20,070 nucleotides of DNA, from the NCBI GenBank assembly GCA_026193755.1, contig JAPHUI010000092.1:1-20070 (forward strand), written 5' to 3'. Under the pieces are notes generated by a model. It saw nothing but the letters and a program-made list of their open reading frames with translations. It was not told the DNA's origin and did not search any database. Below are positions 8,634 through 16,520 of this stretch, in pieces. This DNA is from Ignavibacteriaceae bacterium. Lineage in GTDB: Bacteria > Bacteroidota > Ignavibacteria > Ignavibacteriales > Ignavibacteriaceae. Both the position numbers and the translations under genes were made by a program. Every line of letters starts with the position of its first letter. Position 1 is the first letter of the stretch.

Positions 8634-9551
8634 TTACTCTTTTAGTTTAACATCATTCTTAGGAAAGAGAATTCTTGCCAGAATTGAATTCTTGTCTTTG
8701 TCCAACGGTCTAATTTGATATAGATGCGTTCCTCCGGGAACAGAAATAACGATTTCGTTCGCTTTTCCGGGAGTTTTTCCACATCCCTTTTTATAAACAG
8801 TTACATCAGAACGGACACTACTCAGCTGATATGTGTTCATCACCGCTTTATCTTCTTTCACCTGTATTCTGTAAATTATTCTGCCCTTCATCTGGTAATG
8901 ATTCTCTATTCGGTTTAAAACTCTTAATGTTGTTGGCCCGGTAACCTTAACTCTTAGTGGTTTAGTTTCGGTATAACGATAGTAAGTATAGACCTCTTCG
9001 TTGGTTACAAGTGAGACGGGTTCATTTGGAAACAGCGGAGACATTGAAACCCATTTAATTTTCTTCTCTTTAGTTTCAGTAAATAAAAATCTTGAGTCGA
9101 TTAGTGGTTTTTCATTGCCGCGCCAAAATTCGATAGTATTTTCGCCTCGCCCCAATTCTATTGAAAAAATTCCTGCTCGACCGGGAAAACCCAATTTTGA
9201 ATCTTTGAACGACGCTTTTTTATCCCGATAAATATTATTAAAGTTTACTTTATTCTTTTGCTCTCCGTTTATACTATAGTATACAGTGTAGTCCAAAGAA
9301 TTTTGAGACTGTATTCTTTCCCTCGTTAGAACTTTTAATGTGCCTGGACCTTTAACGCTTACAATCGTTGAATGATTATAGTTTAAAGGATAATATGTTC
9401 TGGCTTTTCCCCAAATAATAATCATGGTTTTTGAAGCTGCATTTTTTGGTTTGATAACTTTGGTATTTGAACCAGCCAACGTCAGAAACGAAAATGCAAT
9501 GAAAATAAATACTATAAATAACGATTTCATATTTTCCCTGAAAATTTTCAT
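8634..9551 (-). CDS. Exported protein with two copies of an unrecognised domain, poly-gamma-glutamate cluster
   Basis: A 305-residue protein with a signal peptide (about 9-27, ending TLAG); Met8 is an alternative start. Two related domains follow, at about 51-158 and 187-297. They share GPGTLKVLTR (68-77) and GPTTLRVLNR (205-214), PGRAGIFSIEL (123-133) and PGKANEIVISV (261-271), and SRFLF (153-157) and ARILF (292-296). The pattern suggests periplasmic beta-rich modules with no obvious catalytic residues. It starts 12 bases after the gamma-glutamate system gene and ends 9 bases before the barrel gene, so it is very likely co-transcribed. I know no function for the domain; a periplasmic linker or polymer-binding role is only a guess from position. 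Confidence 0.8.
   Translation of the reverse strand: MKIFRENMKSLFIVFIFIAFSFLTLAGSNTKVIKPKNAASKTMIIIWGKARTYYPLNYNHSTIVSVKGPGTLKVLTRERIQSQNSLDYTVYYSINGEQKNKVNFNNIYRDKKASFKDSKLGFPGRAGIFSIELGRGENTIEFWRGNEKPLIDSRFLFTETKEKKIKWVSMSPLFPNEPVSLVTNEEVYTYYRYTETKPLRVKVTGPTTLRVLNRIENHYQMKGRIIYRIQVKEDKAVMNTYQLSSVRSDVTVYKKGCGKTPGKANEIVISVPGGTHLYQIRPLDKDKNSILARILFPKNDVKLKE
8661..9401 (-). repeat. Duplicated domain within the 305-residue exported protein
   Basis: The two protein-level copies map to about 9078-9401 and 8661-8993. From the GPxTLxVL motif to the PG motif is 55 and 56 residues, and from PG to the closing RxLF strand is 30 and 31 residues. The matched spacing supports an ancient internal duplication. 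Confidence 0.78.
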
Positions 9552-9563
9552 GCTGCCAAATTT

Positions 9564-10697
9564 TTAAATTTCATCCAAATTAGTTTTTCTTTGTATAGGA
9601 ATTTGTTCGGTGCCAAGACGATGTCTTTTCCTCTCCATAAAAAATACTAGGGCGATGGCAACAGTTAAAAATAATGTTACTGCTGAAGTAAGAATGACAC
9701 TATATCTTTTTTGAATAAAGACCTCACCTTCACCTGGCATTGGAAGCGGTGTAGGACTGATTGGTAAACCATACTTTTTTGCAAGCTGATTTATATTTAA
9801 TAAATGAATAACAGGAATGTTCTCTTCTGCCATCTTTATCAACACTCCTCTCATTGGATAATTCATCATCGGAAGAGACATCGTCAGACCGCTTGGTACG
9901 AACTGTGAATTTTCGGTAGAACCCATACTTGCAATTCCACCGCCAACATTTATGAACGCCTTGATTTTACTTTTCTTTCTATGCTGATCATAAATTTCCA
10001 TTCGTCTTTGAATGCTTTTCTCAAGGTACTCTTCATTGATAAAATCAACCTTGTTTCTTTCGATTGCATCCACTATTAACTGTCTTCCTTCGGGGCTAAG
10101 ACCTCTGCCCCTGTCAAGTCCACCACCAATTGATGCAGCAACAGATGTGTTCTTAAAAATTCTCGCATCATAAAGTAATTTTTCCATATCAAGCCACGTA
10201 TAGTATGGATCGTTGGCTCCCCAGTTAGAAGCACCAACAGAAGTAATTATTATTGGCTTTAAATCCAAAGTCTGAATTGCAGCATGCACGGCTATGTTTA
10301 AACCCGGTAAAGAACCTGTAAATGAAATGGCTACGACATCGTTTTTTTCCAGTCCGGCTTTCTTTAACATCTCAACCAAAACCGCAGCAAAATTCGGATT
10401 GGTTGCTGTGAGCTTGGCTTCAATGTTCCCTCTATCTGTAGTAATCGGTGTGATATCCTGCCCAATTAATGCCGTTTCATTTGGATCATTTATTGCATCA
10501 ATAAAAACACCTTTTTGAAGTCGAAATTCCTTTAAATAATCAATAGCCGTTTTGGCAAGGTTGGCCGCTTCGAGTTTCTGGTCGTACCATTTAAGTTTTA
10601 CATCTTCTTTCTGAAATTCGACAGCGAGAAAAGCCATTAAAGCAAGTAATGCTAAAACACTTAATACTATTTTTGAGCCGGCACTAAAATTATTCAA
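9564..10697 (-). CDS. pgsW: Poly-gamma-glutamate system protein (TIGR04332-type)
   Basis: A 377-residue protein with transmembrane segments near both ends (about 9-27 and 332-353) and a large soluble domain between them containing ISFTGSLPGLNIAV, SVGASNWGANDP and INVGGGIASMGS. I recognise it as the family named poly-gamma-glutamate system protein that accompanies pgsB and pgsC; its biochemical role is not established as far as I know, and I am less sure of the symbol than of the family. With both ends in the membrane, the middle domain probably faces the periplasm. The start is TTG at 10697-10695 with an AGG seven bases upstream; a stop-free in-frame ATT is the only other nearby option. It lies 16 bases after pgsC. 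Confidence 0.85.
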   Translation of the reverse strand: MNNFSAGSKIVLSVLALLALMAFLAVEFQKEDVKLKWYDQKLEAANLAKTAIDYLKEFRLQKGVFIDAINDPNETALIGQDITPITTDRGNIEAKLTATNPNFAAVLVEMLKKAGLEKNDVVAISFTGSLPGLNIAVHAAIQTLDLKPIIITSVGASNWGANDPYYTWLDMEKLLYDARIFKNTSVAASIGGGLDRGRGLSPEGRQLIVDAIERNKVDFINEEYLEKSIQRRMEIYDQHRKKSKIKAFINVGGGIASMGSTENSQFVPSGLTMSLPMMNYPMRGVLIKMAEENIPVIHLLNINQLAKKYGLPISPTPLPMPGEGEVFIQKRYSVILTSAVTLFLTVAIALVFFMERKRHRLGTEQIPIQRKTNLDEI

Positions 10698-10713
10698 CCA
10701 AATACCTGGTAAT

Positions 10714-11166
10714 TTATGTTGGAATTAATTCGCCGTTAAATATTATTATAACAATTAATCTTACAAGCACAGCAGCAATGAACAAAACACAAAGCGTTCT
10801 GTAAATACCTTGCTTGCCAAACCAATGTGCAATTAAACCCGGAACAACCCATCCGACTGCTTGCAACTGAATTGTGCTGGAAGTTAAGTCAAGCAATAAA
10901 AATTGACGGGAAAAATTTGCAAGCAGACATCCGACCAGAAGACATAATACCATTTGTCTTCTGCCATAAAGAAAAGTATAGTTACCTAAAATTTTTATAA
11001 TAAGGTAAGTTGCAAGGCTGACAAATATAATTCCTGCAAGTCTGTCCGGCTGAGATAGGTGCAAGGCAATATAACCCGGCACAACTATTCCACCAGCGGC
11101 CAAACCGAAAACTTCGTAGGACAACAAACTGAACGTTAAGCCCAAAGTAATAGCAAGCTCAATCAT
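10714..11166 (-). CDS. pgsC: Poly-gamma-glutamate biosynthesis membrane protein PgsC/CapC
   Basis: A 150-residue integral membrane protein, nearly the same length as Bacillus PgsC/CapC (about 149), with four or five hydrophobic segments. Diagnostic stretches are SYEVFGLAAGGIVVPGYIAL near the N-terminus, YGRRQMVLCLLVGCLL in the middle and VGWVVPGLIAHWF towards the end. PgsC partners PgsB in the membrane complex that polymerises glutamate through gamma linkages. Its ATG overlaps the pgsB stop in a 4-base ATGA junction (11163-11166), pointing to translational coupling and a shared stoichiometry. The assignment is strong because the two genes are adjacent and both recognisable. Confidence 0.93.
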   Translation of the reverse strand: MIELAITLGLTFSLLSYEVFGLAAGGIVVPGYIALHLSQPDRLAGIIFVSLATYLIIKILGNYTFLYGRRQMVLCLLVGCLLANFSRQFLLLDLTSSTIQLQAVGWVVPGLIAHWFGKQGIYRTLCVLFIAAVLVRLIVIIIFNGELIPT

Positions 11167-12344
11167 ACGTGACTCCGGTTTTCGAAATATTCAGCGACGT
11201 CCGCACCCATAGCACCCATGTTCCCTATGGCAAGAACAGTTGATTCTTTTTCTGTGCAGGCTAAGATCGCTTCAAAGACGGCCTCGGGTTCAGTCCATCC
11301 CAGGTTCAAAATTTTATTTCGTTTTACTCCGTTGCTAGTTGCCAGGTTTTCCACAACTTCCGACGATTCTCCTACTAATATCAAATAGTCATATTCATCA
11401 TTAAATTGCTTTCCTACCATTCCTGTTAACTGTCTTGCCCTATCCAATCTATCTTTTCTTGAGTTAAGCAAAATTATCTTGAATTCTTTTAAACCGATTT
11501 CATCTTTAATCTGCTGCCAGATCATTAAAGTTGATTGTGGATCATTTGCAGCAAATGCATTATAAAATTTAATACTCTTACCGAAAACATTAACTTTAGA
11601 AAGCTTCAATACACCAGCATCGGGAATTGCTTTATACATGCCTCTAAGAGCAATATTCCTTTCGATTCCAAGGTGTTCACAAACCGAAAGTGCAAGTGCA
11701 ACGTTTTCTTTATGCTCCAGATAATTAAAGCTGTTCATTTCATCATCGGTTACCGAGTCACTATTAGCCAAATGAAGAACCGTATTTTGTTTTTTCGAAA
11801 TTTTTTCAAGTTGATTTAAAGTTTGATTTTCCGTGGTAAAAAAATGTTGATTTCGTGGGATAGTCTTTCCGAGGACATTGGCAATCTCAGGTAATGTGTA
11901 ACCCATTACTTCTACATGATCCAGCCTTACATTAGTAATCAAACCGATGGTCGAATGCATCATCTTGGTTTCAGTTATCCATTGGTATTGCGGCTGGATT
12001 GCCATGCATTCCATTACAATTGCCTTGGCTTTTCTTTGTGCTGCGAGTTTAATAATGGATAGCTGTTCAATAATATTCGGATCTGTCTTTCTATAAATAT
12101 CAACTTCGCAACCATCCTCAAGAACCAGACGAGGATAAGTTCCGGTAACCTTTGTAATCGTTTTTATACCACCCTCTCTTAATGCTGCCCCGATCAGCCT
12201 TGTAACACTAGATTTTCCTCTTGTTCCATTTACATGGATCCTGATCGGAATAGACAGGATTCTTTTTTGATGGAGTGCAAACTCAACTATGCCGTATACA
12301 GACACGATTAGAAAGAGAATCAACAGAACCGTAAAAACGTACAT
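11163..12344 (-). CDS. pgsB: Poly-gamma-glutamate synthase PgsB/CapB (ATP-dependent ligase)
   Basis: The catalytic ligase of gamma-polyglutamate synthesis, related to the Mur ligases; it uses ATP to join glutamate through the gamma-carboxyl. At 393 residues it matches the family length. An N-terminal membrane anchor (about 3-23) is followed by the P-loop HVNGTRGKSS (P-loop 40-46). Further family motifs are MECMAIQP (111-118), TNVRLDHVEVMG (137-148), NAFAANDPQST (262-272), NSRKDR (294-299) and IGNMGAMG (373-380). It is first in a six-gene string with gaps of at most 35 bases. The 79-base gap upstream has a TATAAT-like hexamer on the minus strand (12377-12382) but no good partner box, so read-through from the C25 gene is also possible. 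No clear ribosome-binding site is seen. Confidence 0.95.
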   Translation of the reverse strand: MYVFTVLLILFLIVSVYGIVEFALHQKRILSIPIRIHVNGTRGKSSVTRLIGAALREGGIKTITKVTGTYPRLVLEDGCEVDIYRKTDPNIIEQLSIIKLAAQRKAKAIVMECMAIQPQYQWITETKMMHSTIGLITNVRLDHVEVMGYTLPEIANVLGKTIPRNQHFFTTENQTLNQLEKISKKQNTVLHLANSDSVTDDEMNSFNYLEHKENVALALSVCEHLGIERNIALRGMYKAIPDAGVLKLSKVNVFGKSIKFYNAFAANDPQSTLMIWQQIKDEIGLKEFKIILLNSRKDRLDRARQLTGMVGKQFNDEYDYLILVGESSEVVENLATSNGVKRNKILNLGWTEPEAVFEAILACTEKESTVLAIGNMGAMGADVAEYFENRSHV

Positions 12345-12423
12345 ATCAGTTCACTTATTCCCATGAATCAATCTGCATTATAAATAACGAAAAATATTTC
12401 GCTGATGAAATGCACGCATCATC

Positions 12424-15400
12424 TTATTTCAATAGAATCATCTTTTTAACCTGTATAAAGCTATTTGCCTGAAGCCTGTAGAAATATACTCCGGAACCAA
12501 CTTTACTTCCGAAATTATTCTTACCATCCCAGATAACTTCGTATCTACCCACAGATTTATTGCCTTCCTCTAATGTTCTTACCAGCATACCATTGATATC
12601 GTATATATTCAGCTTGACATATGCATCTTCGGGAACTGCAAACCTAATCCGTGTCTGCGGGTTAAACGGGTTCGGGTAATTTTGTTTTAAAACATAATCA
12701 GTCGGAAGACTTGTAATTTCGTTTTCTCCCTTTACCGATACTACAGTTGCACTATCGGTTGTAAATCTAATTGCAATTCCATTTATCAATACATTTGCAG
12801 TTGGATCATACAGTTCATTAAATAAATACAGCAAACCAATATCTTCAGTACTGTTTTCAATTCCCACTGTGCAACTTCCAGCTTCTTCAACTTCCTTGTA
12901 CTGAAATATTATTTCACCATCTCCAGTTTGCGTGATATAATAAGCTGGATCGTAAAGAATTATTTCAAAGGTTTCTTTAATTGTTATATCTGAGTGATGT
13001 GGTACCGTATCCCATTCAACAATGAATCTGTGATTTACAGGATCAGAATAATAATAAAGTTTTCCACCACCCTGTGGTCCTTCGGAAAAGAAATCATCCC
13101 AAAATACAGCAGTCATATTGTTTAGTGTATCTAAACAAGGTAAAGGACAGTTCAGGGATTTTGTCTGCGTTCCACTGCCGAAAGCGATCCAACCATCACC
13201 GCTGATTCTCACTTGGGAAAAATTATTTCCATAATACTTAAAGTAGTTAAATGGCAAATTTACTGTTTGCGTAAAATCGCTCAAACCGCCCGGTTTCGTT
13301 ATTTCTGTTCCTATTGAACTGATCTCAATCCAGTTGTATTCAGGATGCTGCTCCCAAAGAGTATCATAACTTGAATATGCGTAATAACCATAAGCATCTG
13401 GAGTTGGATCTGAAGCTATTGGCATAGCAACCGGTAATGTGATTGAATCTGTTTTTGAATAAGGATAAAAACCATTCTGTGTTGAAAGCATAAGTAAAAA
13501 GTCGGCGTTATATTGAACAGGACAGTTTCCACTAACTGATATTGTATAAGTATCGGTTTGGTTAATTGCATTGCTGTCTGGCAAAATGTTTCCAAATGTT
13601 GCCATAGAATCAACTATTGTCATATAAGGATCATTGGTTCTAATTATTCCTGTTACGTTTGGTGCAATGTCATCGCCTGTATTTAAAATTTTAAAAGTCA
13701 ACTTTGCTGTTTCACCCGGATCGAGTCTAAAGTTATGATGCAAGTTTCCTTCATCATCTACAAAAAACTCGCCGAATTTAAGTTGACAGCCATGGACTTC
13801 TTCATTAACTGTATAATCCCATGAAGACGTAGTGCTTGCAACGTGAAGTTGAAAATGAATTACATAACCGACAGGACATTCTGGTTTGATAAAAAACTTG
13901 AATGGTGAACCTGTTACTGTATCACCCGGTGCAATATCTCCAAAAGCCACCGAATCAACATTCATTTCAATGTAGTTCAAAGTGTCGGGCACCGAAAGTA
14001 TAGCATAAACACTGTTGGATGTAATAGTTCCCCAGTTTTTTAGTTTGAATGTTATCGAAGCGTTTTCATTTGGATTTATCATCCCGTCATCATTACCGTC
14101 AAGATCTGTAACTACAGGATTTCCGTATGTTGTAACATTCTCTGTTCCTATTGATACTATAATTGAATCTTCATAAGGAATAACATTACCGCCCGTCACG
14201 GTTAAATTCAGTGTGCCTTCCGAACTTGGTTCGATATCAAGAATGACAATACCAGTTTCACCAGTTTTACCAGTGGCATAAACACCATTGCCGGAAATAC
14301 ATACTCTTGCATTACGAACCGGCAAACCACTGGATGTGTTATTCACTTCAATTTCTACCTGATTGAATCCCACATAAATTTCGTTTGGATGAATTACAGT
14401 AACTGCTTCCGGTACATCTTTCCAAATATGCATACTTGGATCTCCAAGCGCGCAGTAAATCTTATAATGATACTCAACTTCAGAGGTATTACCGAATTGC
14501 TGGTACATATACAATTTCCCATTAAGAAGTGCCTCTCCCGGGCTGTCTATTCCCTCCTGGGGCATTCCGATTTCCTCCGGGAACATTCCAATATAAATAC
14601 CCTTATCAATCTGGTTATTGTAAGCAGTATGAGTATTTGAAGTTGGTCCCAGGAAGGCACAGGCACCTTTTGGCGGGTCTGTTAATGAACCCTTCTCAAT
14701 CCAAGTTTCGCCAAAACAATTTCCTTGGTCAAAAGCGGCTACACCGCATCCTATGCTCGTTACAAAAGTTAACTTATTAGCATTATTGATATTGTTGACG
14801 TAATTTGAATTAAAATAATAGCAGTTTGCATGCCATCCGTCATACCATCCCTCACCACGGTAATTGAGGAAACTTCTCCCATCGTTAATAGCTGCAACGA
14901 TATCATTTACATCATAAGTACATTGCCAATTACTCATCATTGTATCAACTGAAGTAAAATGTCCATTTACCAGCATTTGTTGTGCAGCAAACCGCTTTGT
15001 ATCAACCTGCGATTGATAAGCATTGTTTGAACAGACAGTAGCTTTCTTAAACCATTCGGGTTCTGAAGTGTATGGGTATTTTTCATATTTCAGAAACTTA
15101 TCAACCATAACCTGCAATATGTATTCACCGCCACCAGTAGCTCCATTGTAATTTGTGAATCTCCCGATCATCATCTCGGGGAAGTAATCATTTCCTTCGA
15201 GCTCAACGAAATAATCCTCATTAACAAAAGTCCATCCCCAACCTGTCCAATATTTTACCGGTGCGTTGCCTTCAGGTGAACCTTTATCCCCGATAATTAA
15301 AATATGCGTGGGAACATTTTCCCAGGAGTTATAGACACTCAAAATGTAATTTTTAATGATGTCAGGATCATTTTGATTTGCACCTATATCGCTGAATTTA

Positions 15401-16224
15401 GTGACGAAGATTTCTGTCCCGGATTTGTTTTTCCATTCAGCGTATGGTTGAAATTCATCTACATATATATCGTGCATAATACAAAGCATAATATCATGAC
15501 CCTCCTCCATTCCATTATATCTTCGTTGCAAAACCTCCTTATAATTAAAAATAAAATTACGATACAACTTGGCGAACGAAGGAGCTATTGGTTTTTGCAG
15601 AGTTGTTTTTCGATTTATTCCCAAACCTGCTTTATAATTTACCCTGATTGTGATTGAGGGAACTACCTGTAGTTCTTTTTTCACCGGAGAATACCTTATG
15701 GGAAAAATTGATACTCTTGCAATACGAAAATCTCTGAAGATGGCAGGGTCTTCAACTCCTGCAAAATTTTTCGGATAGATGTCAGACGATAAATATGCTT
15801 CCTGTTTTTCCACATATGGAGTCTCGGGTTTTCCTTCTTCCCAGCTTTCTCTCGCAGGTGCAATATTAATTCCTTCGAAAGTCTGTATAGGGCTTGATTC
15901 CAGAACTTCCACACTGACAGTACCTTGATCGGGTATAGCCAGTATTTTAGCGATGTATGGAATTTCAGGAAAACCAACTTCTCTTGTAATAGCTTCTGAA
16001 TCGAAACTTAAGGAGTGATAAGTTTTTCCATTCGCATTAAACTCGTTGATCTGAAAACCAGGCAGGTCAATTTTAATCGTTGTACCTGAAGCATCATCAC
16101 TGATGAGCTGGACAAAAGGTGCCGAACCTGCATTCGAATATTTATCTAGAGATACCCATTGGGCAAAACAAATCGAACTGATAAAAACAACAGCAGAAAA
16201 AATAAAAAGTATAGTCCTTTTCAT
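12424..16224 (-). CDS. Secreted C25 (gingipain-family) peptidase-like protein with type IX sorting domain
   Basis: A 1266-residue secreted protein. A signal peptide (1-21, cleaved after FA) precedes a C25 propeptide-like region (about 60-210) and a C25 caspase-fold domain (about 240-605). An Ig-like domain follows (about 608-690), then CARDB-like spacer domains, a beta-rich domain containing RISGDGWIAFGS and, from about 1175, a type A sorting domain with NYPNPFNP and the ending KKMILLK. That tail directs type IX secretion. The expected catalytic Cys is present (Cys493 in SIGCGV), but the usual Gly-His-Gly reads Gly-Glu-Gly (Glu458); a His lies 7 residues later (465). Activity is therefore uncertain. 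The GGGAG at 16233-16237, eight bases before the ATG, supports the start. It lies 79 bases upstream of pgsB on the same strand, with no evident functional link. Confidence 0.92.
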   Translation of the reverse strand: MKRTILFIFSAVVFISSICFAQWVSLDKYSNAGSAPFVQLISDDASGTTIKIDLPGFQINEFNANGKTYHSLSFDSEAITREVGFPEIPYIAKILAIPDQGTVSVEVLESSPIQTFEGINIAPARESWEEGKPETPYVEKQEAYLSSDIYPKNFAGVEDPAIFRDFRIARVSIFPIRYSPVKKELQVVPSITIRVNYKAGLGINRKTTLQKPIAPSFAKLYRNFIFNYKEVLQRRYNGMEEGHDIMLCIMHDIYVDEFQPYAEWKNKSGTEIFVTKFSDIGANQNDPDIIKNYILSVYNSWENVPTHILIIGDKGSPEGNAPVKYWTGWGWTFVNEDYFVELEGNDYFPEMMIGRFTNYNGATGGGEYILQVMVDKFLKYEKYPYTSEPEWFKKATVCSNNAYQSQVDTKRFAAQQMLVNGHFTSVDTMMSNWQCTYDVNDIVAAINDGRSFLNYRGEGWYDGWHANCYYFNSNYVNNINNANKLTFVTSIGCGVAAFDQGNCFGETWIEKGSLTDPPKGACAFLGPTSNTHTAYNNQIDKGIYIGMFPEEIGMPQEGIDSPGEALLNGKLYMYQQFGNTSEVEYHYKIYCALGDPSMHIWKDVPEAVTVIHPNEIYVGFNQVEIEVNNTSSGLPVRNARVCISGNGVYATGKTGETGIVILDIEPSSEGTLNLTVTGGNVIPYEDSIIVSIGTENVTTYGNPVVTDLDGNDDGMINPNENASITFKLKNWGTITSNSVYAILSVPDTLNYIEMNVDSVAFGDIAPGDTVTGSPFKFFIKPECPVGYVIHFQLHVASTTSSWDYTVNEEVHGCQLKFGEFFVDDEGNLHHNFRLDPGETAKLTFKILNTGDDIAPNVTGIIRTNDPYMTIVDSMATFGNILPDSNAINQTDTYTISVSGNCPVQYNADFLLMLSTQNGFYPYSKTDSITLPVAMPIASDPTPDAYGYYAYSSYDTLWEQHPEYNWIEISSIGTEITKPGGLSDFTQTVNLPFNYFKYYGNNFSQVRISGDGWIAFGSGTQTKSLNCPLPCLDTLNNMTAVFWDDFFSEGPQGGGKLYYYSDPVNHRFIVEWDTVPHHSDITIKETFEIILYDPAYYITQTGDGEIIFQYKEVEEAGSCTVGIENSTEDIGLLYLFNELYDPTANVLINGIAIRFTTDSATVVSVKGENEITSLPTDYVLKQNYPNPFNPQTRIRFAVPEDAYVKLNIYDINGMLVRTLEEGNKSVGRYEVIWDGKNNFGSKVGSGVYFYRLQANSFIQVKKMILLK

Positions 16225-16520
16225 AGAAGTGGCTCCCGCTTATTTTATTAAGAGAAAGGATCATAGAATTGATGAACCCTTTTGATGGATTAACTAATAC
16301 GTAGTATTTTACGTGTAACAAACATGCAAACTTATCCTGAAATTTATTCTTTCACAACAATTATTAACAAATAATAAGTGAAAAAATTAAAAATATTATG
16401 TAATTAATTAAGATAAAGTCTTTAGAATAAGTCAGGAAAGCAATTTTCTCAATTTGAATTTTCAAATGAAAAAAAATGATTTAAAGATTGGGAATTTTCG
16501 TCCTGCAGGTTTTAATATTA
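16225..16520 (-). other. Intergenic region upstream of the C25 gene
   Basis: A 296-base AT-rich gap between the ychF-type gene and the C25 gene, both on the minus strand. It holds a putative promoter (16327-16357) and the ribosome-binding site at 16233-16237. No convincing terminator hairpin follows the NTPase stop at 16521, and no coding frame is supported. Confidence 0.5.
16327..16357 (-). promoter_or_regulatory. Putative Bacteroidota-type promoter for the C25 gene
   Basis: On the minus strand TTG (16357-16355) is followed after 20 bases by TAAGTTTG (16334-16327), an exact match to the TAnnTTTG -7 element known from Bacteroidota. It lies about 100 bases before the start codon. It is a motif match only. 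Confidence 0.4.

Noticed and set aside
15304..15657. Plus-strand open frame of 117 codons inside the C25 gene
   Set aside because: It is antisense to the start of the peptidase domain, has no ribosome-binding site and no family resemblance.
16502..16509. Palindrome CCTGCAGG near the end of the ychF-type gene
   Set aside because: An isolated 8-base palindrome without a T tract or repeat copies; not enough for a terminator or operator.
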